From positions 10,627,509-10,691,508 of the forward strand of contig NC_063442.1 of assembly GCF_020379485.1 (NCBI RefSeq): a stretch of 64,000 nt of DNA. The letters are read 5' to 3'. The notes under the pieces were generated by a model. It did not search any database, was not told where the DNA came from, and saw only the letters and a program-made list of their open reading frames with translations. The position numbers were made by a program, and so were the translations under genes. Positions 11,842-24,196 of the stretch are shown piece after piece (the stretch's first letter is position 1; each line of letters starts with the position of its first letter). The stretch is from Brassica napus (taxonomy: Eukaryota; Streptophyta; Magnoliopsida; Brassicales; Brassicaceae).

Positions 11842-12781
11842 CAGAAAAATTAGGTCAAGCCGTCGAGAGAGAAAAGAAGAAGAAACTCCACGTCGCCTGA
11901 TCTCCTTCCGTGCTTGGTGGTGCTTTTCACCGCCGCTACGTGAGGGAGGATATGCTATTTCTCTTTAGTTTAATCTAGGTTTTGAATGGTTTATGGTGGT
12001 TTGGGTGAAGGTCTTTTTCTCGTTAGTTCATATTTCTCACCAATTTCGACGATCAGAATCTATAGAATCGTCGTTGTTCAAGGGATGTATGGGTTGTGGT
12101 GCTTTTGTTTCTTTTCGGTTGCTTGCAGTTATGGTTAATTCTTTTTCGCTTGTTCTAGCTTTTTGGATTCGTCGGTGTGAGGTGTATTTGCTGTGGAGGT
12201 ATCTACTATACCTTTATCCACAATGGATTGGGCGAGCGTTTGGAGACGAATCAGTGAGTTTGATTTGCAAGTTTTCTCTTGCGAGGAAGTGACCAGTTTT
12301 AGTTCCATAGATCGCTATTCTGCCTAACGAGTGTGTAAGATCTCTAAATCTTCGCCTGTGTTTTTTTCCTTTAGCTTTTCAAGTTATTGTGTCCTTGAGT
12401 CTAGGTGTTTGGTTTTGACTTGGTTCTGCCTTGACTCCGGTTTGCAACAGTCTTTGGTGTTGATGTAAGTTTATTCTCGTACATGTTTGTCCCGATGTTG
12501 CGCCTGTTTTGGCTTTGTGGTGTACCTTTTAGGATTGGGTTTGCCTAAGTCATTGATTCTTTAGTTATCTTCGGTCTCATGTTTCTCACGAATGTGTGCG
12601 AGTTATGATCAGTCCATCAGTTCCAACTTTAGTACATGTGGCTCTCTAATATTTATTTCTCGTATTATTCTACCTCATTGTTATTGTTTTCGGAGATATT
12701 ACTATTTTCTGCTCGTTTTTATAATCCACGATGTTTCATTATGAAAAAAATAATAAAATTTTGAGTTAAAAAGAAAAAAAA
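11842..12781 (+). mobile_element. Non-autonomous poly-A retroposon, about 940 bp (Sadhu-like?)
   Basis: Bounded by a 16-bp duplication with one mismatch, aagacac(c/t)tatctggt, at 11826-11841 and 12782-12797. It ends in an A-rich tail. Composition is much more GC- and T-rich than the surroundings, and no long ORF covers it; the 99-codon ORF at 11993-12292 resembles nothing I know. Length and structure match Sadhu retroposons of Brassicaceae (about 900 bp, non-coding, poly-A), but I cannot confirm the family by sequence. A LINE-derived fragment or retrotransposed non-coding RNA is the alternative. Confidence 0.72.
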
Positions 12782-12797
12782 AAGACACTTATCTGGT

Positions 12798-14072
12798 AAC
12801 CATGATGACACATCACCTAATTTCAGTTGTCCCACTTTATGTTGCATTACATATACATTATATTAATATTATATACAAGTATATGTTAATTAAATATGCA
12901 TTTTGTATGCGAGTAGATGAGGTGCAATATGAAAGGTATATGTGTTTATCCGAACAGGTGCCCGTTGTTGTATGTTTGTCTTCGCTTGCTCAATGGATTT
13001 CAAAATTTCAACCAACCAAAGTGGATGAGTCTTAACCAACATTTACTCTACACGTGGCAGACATATATCCCCTGAAATTATATGGTTTCATGTCTAAAAT
13101 AGCAATATCCCCTTCCGAAATGCACATCTAGTTACCTACATCAAGTAACTTAGTAAGGCTCTGTTAAAAAAAATATAACTTAAAGTATTCGATTTTTGTC
13201 ATTAGCCTATTACTTCTTACATTATTTATGGGAATAATTACAGTAGTACTTAATATAGACACTTTATAATTGTTATACAATAAAAATTCACAATATACGA
13301 TTCCAGATGCAACAAATGAATAAATACAAAAGTAAACGGCACTTAGATCTAATATGGTTCACCATTTCAGCCACGTCTATAGGTAAAGAGAAATTTTATT
13401 ATTGGAAGTGGTATTAGATTGAGAATACAATTATAATTACAAGAACACAAATTTTATATATACGAGTATCTCGCGTCTTACAAGAACATTTGCACAAATG
13501 TTTCAACTTCTTATGTTTCAAAAAAAAAGTATCTCGCATCTTAAAACTTTACTAGCGAGTTTGCACGGATTTTAATTTTTTTTTTATAAATTGTTTGATA
13601 ATATTTTTAAACATATTGGTTATTTAAATATTTTTAGATTCATATCCGGATCCGAAATGATCTGAATCGAATCTCATCCATAAATTTATAGTATCTGAAT
13701 GGAGTTTAATTTTAAAACAAAATAATGATATCAAAATAAACTGATTTTTAACACTTGAATGTCCATGTCTAACTGATTTTGTGAACAAATAATTTTTTTT
13801 AACGGTTTGAATTTTTGTCACGAATAATTGTTTTTATTCAAACCTAAAAATTATTATTCTTAACACGTTAAATAAATGATGTGATATTATAGTAAATACA
13901 ATTGATGAATTTGTTAGAAAGAGTAAAACAAGAAGATATAATAAAATATTTTAAAATATATAAGTTATGTTTAATATTTTGTAATAAATGTTGTCGAGTT
14001 AATTAAAAATACAATACTGACCGACTTTTCTTTTTTTTTGAGAAAGGATTATTGCTGACAGACTTGCATGCT
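12798..14072. other. AT-rich spacer, nothing recognised
   Basis: Only short, low-complexity ORFs. No element ends found. Confidence 0.5.
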
Positions 14073-14075
14073 TAA

Positions 14076-14699
14076 GGGTATGACTGGTTTTCCCGCTACC
14101 ACCCGCAAACGCAGCTTTTGCGGTTAGTAGCGGTTGCTGGCGTTTTGCAACAATCGCTCAAACCGCTCTAAACCGCTCCAAATCGCTCCAAATCGCTTTG
14201 AACCTCATAAATTCAAAAGCTGGTTCCAGCTAGCGTTTGCGGTTGCGGGCGTTTGCAGGAGGATAAATTTTTTTTTTTTTCCAAAACAATATAAATACAA
14301 AAATAAAAAAATTCAATAAAAAAATTAAAGTGAAATTATAAAAATGCTAAAATATATCAATTAAATTTTAATTAATATTATAAAACTTTAAAATAAAAAT
14401 ATTTTTTATATTTTTTAAAAATTTAAACTATAACTTTCTAAATATAAATTTTATATTTATTATAGTATTATTATTTTTGATATTTTTATAATTGTATAAA
14501 ATGTAAATATTATTAATTTATTATTTAACAGCTGCTGCATTTGGTAGTTAACCAGTCATAAGTATCCCGCAAACGCACAAATTTCTAACCGCAGAACCAG
14601 TCGTACAAATCTCTTAAAACCGCTAGAAACCGCAACCACCCGCATCCGCAAACTCCCGCAACCGCAACCGCAACCGCTGCGGTTAAACCAGTCAGGCCC
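14076..14699. mobile_element. PIF/Harbinger-type non-autonomous element, 624 bp
   Basis: The ends read GGGTATGACTGGTTTTCCCGC on the left and GGGCCTGACTGGTTTAACCGC as the complement of the right, with TAA on both sides (14073-14075 and 14700-14702). Subterminal DNA is packed with short CCGC/GCGG hexamers (AACCGC and relatives) on both flanks, probable transposase sites. The centre is AT-rich with no transposase. Confidence 0.85.
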
Positions 14700-14840
14700 T
14701 AAGTCTAATAAACGTAAATAGAATACTACATCCTATATAAGAATGACCGTTTAGGGCATATCGACATCGATTGTGACCAAAAAAATATTTTTACCAGGTT
14801 AAAGCTTATTTTTTTGTCAAGTTAAAGATAATTTCTTATA

Positions 14841-15012
14841 TTTTTTTTTTTTTGATAACTCTGGTATCTGGACAGCCATGTTCTCAACTATCCCCTGAAA
14901 GAGGTCCAGCGCCCCAACAGAACGGATGTTAAATCCGTTGTAGCCAAGACTCGAACCTGGGTGGCGGACAGTACAGCTGTACCTCCTTTACCACCAAGCT
15001 ACGAACGCTTGG
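14841..15012 (-). mobile_element. SINE, tRNA-derived
   Basis: On the minus strand the A box TAGCTTGGTGG (14991-15001) and B box GGTTCGAGTC (14948-14957) are properly spaced. The body ends in an A13 tail (14841-14853). It shares GTACAGCTGT and the GCCACCCAGGTTCGA context with the SINE at 10436-10624, so both belong to one family. I found no clear target duplication. Confidence 0.85.
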
Positions 15013-15337
15013 TTAATTTTTTTTTTTGCACAATTGGTACTCTATGAAAAAGGAATCCCTATTTTTGTATAGAATCATTAATAATTTTTTTGGTCAACCA
15101 GTAGATTAAATTTCTGAATTTGTAGATATTAAAATTAATTACATGTATCTGATACTGATTTTACCTAACTAGTTCCACGATCACGAAAACAGTCTTAGGT
15201 TTTGGTATAAAAAGTGACTAACAAGGTAGGATGGATATAAATAAAAAAACGTAGTATGGATATAAATAATTTTATTTTAGTTTCTGTAGAGAATATATGT
15301 ATATTTTTCTGTAGAGAATATATTCCATGATACTTAC

Positions 15338-15390
15338 AGAATTTCATAATATTGTTTTTTTTTTTGAAACAAGAATTTCATAATATTGTT
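15338..15390. mobile_element. Tail-only retro-insertion with 19-bp target duplication
   Basis: A 19-bp block starting AGAATTTCATAATATT is present at 15338-15356 and again at 15372-15390. Between the copies sits only TTTTTTTTTGAAACA (15357-15371). This looks like target-primed insertion in which almost nothing but the poly-A tail was copied. Confidence 0.7.
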
Positions 15391-15449
15391 GTTAGATAAT
15401 AATTAAGGATACCTAGGTTAGCCTATGTCATCATCAAATTTATTTAAAA

Positions 15450-17347
15450 CTAGGTGATTTTCCCGTGCTCATGCACGGGTATAAATGTTTTTGAAGTAAA
15501 TATACTATAATATTTGATTGATATTTACTTTTAATTTTAAATTAATTTATAATTTGTAAGCATCATTTATATTTATAATATTATATTACTTTAATAATAC
15601 ATATGGTTTTATATATGTTATATTTAATCGGTTTTGTTGTTTTTACAGTCAATTTAGTCATCATTTGCATAATTTGGAATGCATCTCTGAATTCAACTAT
15701 AATATTTTTTATTCTAAATATATTAAAATTTTGATTAATTTCTTATTTGCATTTAGGTGGTTATTGTCTTAAATATATAAATATATTTTATGAATATTAT
15801 GTATAACTTCAACTATTTTGTGCTTAGACTAAAATAAAATAAAATAAACTACAGTATCTGATTCCAATTTACATCAATTAATATAACGATAATATTCTGA
15901 AGTCTCATGCATATATATATAAATTTTAGAAAAGAACTAAATTGTAACAGTTGTTTAATATTTTATTTTCATTTTAATATGTTTTGAGTTGTTCTATGAT
16001 TTATATTTATAAAATAAATTACTATTCTTATAAAATTATATATTCTTATTTTAGTTAAATCTATGATTTTATATATAAGTTAGATTAGTCAAATCACTCA
16101 TGTTGTGAGTATATTGAGTTATTGTTATTGTTTCAAATTCAGATGATATATTTTTATTTTTATTATAATCAAGTCAAATCAAATCAAATCAATTTTATTT
16201 ATCGTTTAAACGTGCATGTATTTTCATAATATTTATCAAATTATATATTGATGTTTTTAAAAATAAATTATAAAAGAAAGTGATGCTCAATAGGAAGTTA
16301 CATACATAATTAGGTGATACATTTCTGGAAGCTCATGAACACATATTAATATTTATAATAATAAAAATATTCTATAAATTCTAAATAACTTTATGCCTTT
16401 GATTTATTGAATGGAAACTAAAATTTATTTAAATTAATATTGAAAATGAGAATTCAGATTTGCTTTGGTATTTTGATTATAGTTATATTAAGTTCCACAA
16501 ACATAAAATTTAAAAGAAAATTTAATATTAAGAAAACAAATAACTTTAATAATGATAAAATATAATATATCTATTTTGCAACTATTTGATTTTTTTTTGT
16601 TTTCAATATCTCTTAAAAATAAGCAGTACACAAAATTGTAATTTTATTTGAAAATAATATTATATAAGTAAAATATAATTTATCGATATTGTTTTTGATG
16701 TAATTGGAAGCTATTATAGTCAACAAAATATATAAAAAATAAATAAATCACTTCAATAATACTAATTATAAACTATTTTTAGTCAATTAAACATATATCA
16801 ATTTATGTTTCTCAATTATTTTGTGTAATCTTCTAAGAAAATAGTTAGATATATAAAAATACTTCTATTAGTTTGAATTTTTTTTTGTATTGTTTAAAAT
16901 TATGTTTTGAAAGAAATGTTATTTCTTTTTCTAATATCAAGATTATCCGTGTAAATTGTTTTAATAAAATCACATTATATACAAATTTATGTTTTTCATC
17001 TACAAAAATATAGATATAAATAAAGTATTTTATTACTTCAAAACTATATTTTGTTTTATTTAAAAATATTTTTTAAATGTAATATTACTACTTTGTGAAC
17101 TTTCCTTTTTTTTGAAATCATATTATATATACATATATTTTCGTTTTCAATTTTTTTTAACTTTATAAAAAAAAAAATTTTATTATATGTATATGTTTTT
17201 GGAAATTTTTTAAAAGGAAACTAAATAAAAAAAATAATAGTGTTTAATATTTTTAATTCATTAAGGGTATCAGTGTAATCAACCATCGTGAGAGTTAATA
17301 TGAGAGCGACACATAGGAAACCGACTTCTCAAATAATATTATAGAGA
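15450..17347 (-). mobile_element. Helitron, non-autonomous, about 1.9 kb
   Basis: On the minus strand it starts A|TCTCTATAATATTATTTGAGAAG at 17347 and ends CTAG|T at 15450. Nine bases before the CTAG is a perfect hairpin, CCCGTGC-atga-GCACGGG. These are the standard Arabidopsis-type Helitron ends. The body is AT-rich without a Rep/helicase ORF. Confidence 0.88.
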
Positions 17348-17521
17348 TATACAACCCAATCATACTAGTAGTCCTATGATAATAATCTATATGTAGTATT
17401 TAGCCTTACACTCTTAATTTTGTTAGTTTATAAGGAAAATAATGTTTTTTCTTGATTACATCATGAAATTCCATCCATGTTAAACTCCCGTGAGTCCTTC
17501 TATATTCTTGGACCGCTTCCT

Positions 17522-17528
17522 TATATAA
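17522..17528 (+). promoter_or_regulatory. TATA box of the polygalacturonase gene
   Basis: TATATAA, 135 bases upstream of the chosen ATG. Confidence 0.65.
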
Positions 17529-17656
17529 ACCCCAAAAACCTATTTCTTTTCAATCAATCCATAACATCAACACATAAACAAAAGTCCCATCTTCTCCTTC
17601 TTTTTCTGTGTCAAACAAAGAGAAACACATATCATACAAAACAAACAAAAAAAAAC

Positions 17657-20092
17657 ATGATAACGAGAGAGAGTCAAAGGCTGAGTAGCGTCACAATAAT
17701 GATTCTTATGGTAACTCTTGTCTGGTCTGTAACTTTACAGACCTGCATTGCCAGAAAAGGAAGACATTGGAGGCACCACCATAGCAGCTCCTCTTCTTCC
17801 TCAACCTTGTCTGATTCCTTGTCCAGCAAGAAACCAAAAAGCCACCACAATAGCCATTCCCATAAGTCAAAACCACAACTAAAAACTCCGCCGCCAAAAT
17901 CCGGCTCACCTGTCCTGCCACAACCACCACAAGTACAACCGCCACCATCACCACAAGTACAACCGCCACCACCGTCACCTCTTCCGCTGCAGCCACTTGA
18001 AGGGTCTCAAGAATTCAATGTGCTTGATTTTGGCGCTAAGGGTGATGGCATGAGTGATGACACTGAGGTACAGATTCAAAACATTTCATTATCCAATTTA
18101 AAAAATTCAACCTATTGGTTCTTGATTAAATCAAAAATTTAATCTTCGCTTTCATTAACATTCTTGTAGAAAAAGAAAAAAAAAACAGAATGTGAATTAC
18201 AGTTGAGAAGGTAACACGAGACAGAACAAAAAACAGAGCTCACAAAAGCTTTCTCTTTTGTCTGTAAAGTCAATCAACTGTTTTTTCCCTTTCAATGTTA
18301 ATTCCGATAAAACCAAACAAAAAAAATGTAGAGAAGTGACAAAAAAGTTACCAAAGTTTAGAGGGGACCAGAATCTCTGTGATTTTCCTCCACAATTCTG
18401 TTTTCTGTGAGAAAAAAAATAATAATAATAAAAAGCTTTAACGTTATCTGCAGGCGTTTGAAGCGGCATGGGCTTCTGCTTGCAAAGTGGAGGCGTCAAC
18501 TATGGTCATACCGCCTGACTATATCTTCCTCGTTGGCCCCATATCCTTCTCGGGTCCTTATTGTCAAGCAAACATTGTATTCCAGGTGAGAGTTACTCAT
18601 CAAGATTCGAAAACAAAAATGTAAAAGAATGTACCCTTTGGGCTGATGGACGTGCGCCTTTTGTTTGGTTGCAGTTGGATGGGATGATTGTAGCTCCTAC
18701 GGACTCGGAGTCATGGGGAAGAGGGCTTCTGTGGTGGATAGAGTTCACGAAGCTTAAAGGAATTACGATACAAGGAAACGGTGTTATTGATGGAAGAGGC
18801 ACTGGTTGGTGGCAACAAGATAACCCTTTTGATTATCCTATCGATGATGACTTCAAGCTCATTGTCCCGTTGAATAATACGGTTCAAGAACGTCCTCCAA
18901 TGCCGGTAATACATCCACACTTCTTCTAATGCATCTCATTCTTCACATTTAGACAAGAATCATCTAACACATAACTCTGTTTTTGTTTTTGTGTTAAACT
19001 TCACATGGCAGATAAGAAGTGAGCTAAATGGAATGCCAAGCATTAAACCAACGGTGAGATACCAAAATTTTTTTTTGAAATAGTCAATATGTGTTTTACT
19101 ACTATATGGTAAAAACTTTTATTTACCTCGGGTTTTACGGTGTAGGCGCTGCGGTTCTACGGGAGTATTGACGTGACAGTGACGGGTATAACCATTCAGA
19201 ACAGTCCTCAATGTCACCTCAAGTTTGATAACTGCGTCCAGGTTTTAGTTCATGACGTGACCGTTTCTTCTCCCGGAGACAGTCCAAACACAGATGGGAT
19301 TCATCTTCAGAACACCAGAGATGTCATGATTCACACTAGCACACTAGCTTGCGGTACAAACACATTTAATTAGTCAAAAAAATCTTTAAAACTCGGTGAA
19401 ACTGATTCCTCGGTTTTTTTTCTCCAGGAGACGATTGTATTTCGATTCAAACCGGTTGCTCCAATGTGTATGTTCACAATGTGAATTGTGGACCAGGACA
19501 TGGAATCAGCATAGGGAGTCTCGGTAAAGACAGTACCAAAGCTTGTGTCTCCAACATAACAGTCAGAGATGTAGTTATGCACAACACAATGACTGGTGTC
19601 CGGATCAAGACCTGGCAGGTAATTAACAACATATCTTTTACATAAAGGAAAAATTAAATGAGTGAAATCTAAATAAGCTTTAATGTGTTAATGCAGGGAG
19701 GTGTAGGATCAGTGAAAGGAGTACTATTCTCAAACATTCAGCTCACAGAGGTTCAGCTTCCGATAGTGATAGATCAATTCTACTGTGATCACAGCAAATG
19801 CAAGAACCAGAGTTCAGCAGTGTCTGTTGAAGGAGTCACGTATGAGAACATACGAGGCACTTATACAGTAAAGCCTGTGCATTTTGCTTGCAGTGACAGT
19901 TTCCCTTGCGTAGATGTGCAACTATCAGGCATAGAGCTAAAACCAGTGCAGCTACAATACCACATGTATGATCCATTTTGCTGGAAAGCATTTGGATTGC
20001 TCAACTCGCCAACTGTTCCACCGATTGATTGCTTACAGATCGGGAAGCCTGCGAGAAATGGAGTCCATACAGATCATGATGTATGTGTATGA
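17657..20092 (+). CDS. Polygalacturonase (GH28) with His/Ser- and Pro-rich N-terminal region
   Basis: Seven exons joined in frame: 17657-18067, 18454-18585, 18675-18905, 19012-19053, 19146-19353, 19428-19618, 19697-20092, giving 536 residues. The ATG follows an A-rich leader; the upstream ATG at 17477 lies before the TATA box. Residues 11-31 form a signal peptide or anchor, 35-70 are His/Ser/Lys-rich and 75-115 Pro-rich. The GH28 domain follows with all hallmarks: SPNTDG (Asp322), GDDC (Asp343-344), GHG (His366) and RIK (400-402). The family hydrolyses homogalacturonan in the cell wall. The Pro/His-rich leader may anchor it in the wall (inference). From memory it matches the At1g60590/At1g48100 type, and position favours At1g60590. 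Confidence 0.93.
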
Positions 20093-20951
20093 CCAGCAGG
20101 GAGATATGTAGATGTAAAATGATTACCAAAAAAGTACTTCATACATATTACAATTAGTTGCTCAATTGATTTTTTCTTTCTGTTGTGTGGAGAGTGTTGT
20201 GGAGTGTTTATAAGGTTAGAAAGCCTTTTCCTTCTCTAGAGTAATTAAGGCAGACTATTAAGTGAGAAATCGAAAACAAAAAGAAACTGCTTCATAGCTT
20301 TGTTGAAACAGTGCATGTATATTATTTGTATCAGATATAATTTGACTATATTTTTGTTTGTCAATTATGTTATTACAAACTACGAGAAACATTACAATGA
20401 TGATATTACAGCTGACAATTCTACATGTCTTTTAAAGATTCATGTATGACTGCATTAGTCCGGAGCTAGCTGCCGTATAAAATTCATTTCAGACAGTATG
20501 TTTTTGCGCCATGCTGAAAATCTCTATAAGCATTTTCTCAAATATTTTGTATAATTCGTCGTTGTAATCCTGTTGCATATAGTTTGATCATATAATCTCA
20601 TGATTTTTCATCCACAAGATTTGACCTTCTGCTTTAAGATTACTAGAACTTTTGAGAAAATTAACGAGGGCTTAATTAAGGCTCCTCTGATGAGATTTGG
20701 GGGTTTAAATTGGTTGCAACAAGTGTCATCGTGATTTGGATATTGTTTCTTGGTGCTAACAAAGAAACAGCAACATTCGTTACCATGGGATCGATTAATA
20801 GCAAGCCGATCACCGATTTGCATAATTAAACAATCACCAATTGCATAGTTCTTAATCTACTAAAAATTTAGAAGGACTTACCACATAATAGATTTAATCT
20901 TCAGCTCTGAGATAAACGAAAAAAAAACAAATTCCCAAATTTTCGGGAGAA
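20093..20951. other. Intergenic between convergent genes
   Basis: Holds the 3' flanks of the polygalacturonase (+) and MATH (-) genes. No further gene recognised. Confidence 0.6.
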
Positions 20952-22164
20952 CTAGTTAGGGCTTAATTTCGGCTTCTTGTTCTGCTTAGTTTTGAGATTT
21001 GACACCGTCTGCTCCAACCATAAGACTTTAGCAGCAGATTTGATCTTCTCCTTGTTCAGTTCAGCTTTGAGATTATTGTTGTGTTGCTCAAGTTCTTGGA
21101 TACGGGAAGCATCAGTTGTTTTCTTCCTTTCCAAGTAAATCACATCAAGCTTTTCCTTCAGCCAGTCTAGCTTGAACCCTGTCTGTGTTAGATCGACCAA
21201 CTCAGTGCGGGTGTTGCTTAGCTCAGTCTCGGAGAAGCTATGTGGAGGCTTGTCCAGTTTCTCGATGAGCTTGAGGAGGAGGTTCATGTATGTAGTCTTC
21301 ACGAAGTGGCTCTTTGGTCCGAAACTCAAAGCAATGTCCGGGTGCCTCTCGAAAATCCAACTTACTTGAAAAGCCTGTCAAGCAAGAACTTCTTATAACT
21401 AATCAAAAAAGAAAGGAATAAACAGCAACAAGAATCATTCGCATAATTGCACCTGAGAATAAAGAACTTGGAAACCTCTGACATCCATAGTCTCGTTCCC
21501 AGTTACTTCTGCCTCATTAACAACTTCAAGTACTTGGACTTGGACTTTAACTATCAATTTGTTCTTCTCCATGAACCCTTTTTCTTGAAGCTGTTTAATA
21601 GTCAAGGCCTTTACAATACCCCATCCCGGGACCTGAGCGCAGAACACTTGGCACAATTCTGTAAGACCAAAACAGAGAGATTAGATTAAATTTCTTCAGC
21701 ATTATCATATATATGAATTTTTTAGAAAAAAAGTTCTTAGTAAATGTTTATGGCACTTAAAATCTTGGATCCGGCCTTGTGTCTAATAGGTTAACTTACC
21801 AATTGATTTGTAGAATTCTTTGCCGGATTGTTTCAACAGAACAAAGGAAAATTTAGCTCGCCTTTTCCATCCAAGCTGCAATGATCCATAATTCGCAACA
21901 TAGAGGAATAGAGCCAAGTGATCTTCAATACCATTTCCTTTGGGATAAACGTTTGCATACCTGAATAATTATAAAATGTAGAAATAGATCTTACCGTTTT
22001 TTTTTTTGAATCTGGGCAACGAGTAAAATATCAAAAACACATGTGAAATAATTCATTTACCATTGGCAGCCTCCACTTGAGAATGTTGGGGATGAAATCA
22101 CAGCTTCCTTCTCTAAGAAGTTATCAATCTCAAATGTGAAACTCGTCGGCTTATGATCCTCCAT
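20952..22164 (-). CDS. MATH domain and coiled-coil protein (TRAF-like family)
   Basis: Four minus-strand exons, 22164-22061, 21960-21800, 21658-21453 and 21374-20952, join in frame to 297 residues. The start [16 protein letters not shown] is typical of plant MATH proteins. The MATH beta-sandwich covers about residues 7-135, with the conserved SGGCQW, VYPKG.G and [14 protein letters not shown] segments. It is followed by the C-terminal region [12 protein letters not shown], a predicted coiled coil with a Lys-rich tail. The family is expanded in crucifers and includes RTM3, which restricts long-distance potyvirus movement; the exact role here is unknown. About 800 bp upstream contains no other gene and may hold a leader intron. 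Confidence 0.88.
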
Positions 22165-23054
22165 TTATCTACACTTTATTTTTCTTAGCCTTTTTGTACC
22201 TTGAAACAAAAACGCGACCTTCCCACAAACATCAGGTAAGTTATACCAGAAACCGACAGTACTTTTACAAATTTATAAATTATAACTAAGATATTATTCA
22301 AAACTCACTAAGCTGACGAAAGCAAAGATTAAAAATACATGAGGAAGTTCTAGTTTTGTTAGTCGAAGGGCAATTAAGCATCAGCTTCCGAAGTAAATAA
22401 ACTTATATGAGCAAATGACTAACTCTCCAAACCAATATTCTCATATGTTATAATTAACATCCATTAGTTTTAGCGTTTTTTTGTACTATCTCTAAAGAGC
22501 TAAACTGGAAACTTACAGGTCCACCCAATGCAACTAAACAAAATTTTGAAATCTAATTCAAATTGAACGAAGAAAGGAAGCAACAATAAATTTGCTAAAT
22601 CAACACAGTTTGTTTTAACCCTCGGTCTACGAAATTTATCAAAACTCACCACACGTAATATACACAGATCAAAGTTGAAAACAACAAAAGAAAAGAGGAT
22701 CTAACCTTAGCAGATCACTAAAAAATAACGCGGGTGAAAACCAAATCGAAAGCGAAAACAAAAAAGAACACCTCAGGGAAACAAAAACAAACGACGCACC
22801 ACGTAGCTCCTATAGTTATTCAAAGAATCTGATATCTAAACCGAAGGAGAGATGCAAAAACCCCACTACGAATCTCCAAAGTTTGCTCAGCGAGAGAGTA
22901 GAGAGGAAAAGATTTAGAGTTTAGGTTAATAATGTACCGAGATTGGTAGTTTTGACCAATTCCTTTCTTCGTTTTTAGTATTTTAGCAAATAAAAAATGA
23001 CTTGCTTTGTTTCCTGGATTTTAGGAAGAAAGTAACTCACATTCTTTTCCCTTA
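22165..23054. other. Upstream region of the MATH gene
   Basis: Probable promoter and 5' UTR, read leftward. No conserved motif I can assign with confidence. Confidence 0.5.
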
Positions 23055-23063
23055 ATTAATGTA

Positions 23064-23859
23064 GGGAAAATTGTTTTTTTTTTTGCAAAAAAATGATAAG
23101 TATCTTATGTCCCTTTAGACTAATATCTATTTTATGTCATTTTTGTCCATAACACCCTTTAATATTTTTGAAAATAAATTTAATAAATAGTTTTACAAAC
23201 CAAAAAAAAATTGGAAAAATAGTAACTTTTGATAAAATACCAATATGAACTTAGTAGTATTTTTTTCAGTTCTAAAAATGTTTAAATCATAAATTTCAGA
23301 TTATGTTCTAAATAAAGTAGAAATGACATTCTACGAAGTAGAAACCAAAATCCACTTTTTTCATTGAATCTACAATGTTTAGAATACGTGATCTACGTAA
23401 ATAAGAGTATTCTAAAAATATCTAGAATACACATTCCACGCTTAACCTACCGATCTAAAATCTTTAGAAATCAAAATCTACACATTAATATAAATCTACA
23501 ACACGTAGAAACCGACTTCTACAGATTTACTGTAAATCTAAAAAATGTAGAAATCAAAATCTACATATTACTATAATTCTAAAAACCTGTAGAAATCAAT
23601 TTCTACAGATTAGTTGTATTCTACGGATAAGAAACCAGTTCCTAAAAATATGGAAACAAAATATTTGAGAATATTCACTTTCATATTTTGAAAAAAAAAA
23701 TCGATTTTTTTATAAAAAAACAAAAAAAAACAAAAATTACAACTTTAAGGGCATTATTGCCATTTTGAAAATAATTAGCCTAATGGGACATAAAGTATAT
23801 GAGATTAGTCTAAAGGGACATAGTTAATATTTTTTTGCTCTAAAAAAAACAATTTTCCC
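23064..23859. mobile_element. Mutator-like MITE, 796 bp, with internal short repeats
   Basis: Long inverted ends: GGGAAAATTG plus a T-run, GCAAAAAAAT and CCCTTTAGACTAAT on the left are mirrored on the right. Flanks attaatgta (23055-23063) and aataatgta (23860-23868) give a 9-bp duplication with one mismatch, as for MULEs. Between about 23330 and 23640 are several degenerate units built on GTAGAAATCAAAATCTAC. No coding capacity. Confidence 0.8.
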
Positions 23860-23868
23860 AATAATGTA

Positions 23869-24196
23869 AGCTATTGCTTCCTATTTTGTAGGAACTATAA
23901 TGTTTGACGAAAAGCCCAAAAAGATTTTATACCCAGATTTGAGATCCAAATCCTAAACTATGTAATTTCTTGCAGATTATAGGATGCAAGTTTTGGGGGT
24001 TCTAAAATATTGTAGTAAAATTGTTAGTTGTGGTCATTTGCGGGGAAGAAAGCATGTCCATCGAGCAAAAAATCAATATTGCATATGTTATGGATAGTTG
24101 ATCATCATATCTAATAGAGTTAGAGATTATACGATTATGTAATGTATACTATCCAGTATTAAAAAAAAATCAACGAAAAGCCAAAAAATTCAATGA
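23869..24196. other. Spacer, nothing recognised
   Basis: AT-rich; no element ends or ORF of note. Confidence 0.5.

Noticed and set aside
17706..17996. Minus-strand Val/Ala-rich ORF opposite the polygalacturonase leader
   Set aside because: It is the antisense shadow of the His/Ser/Pro-rich exon 1.
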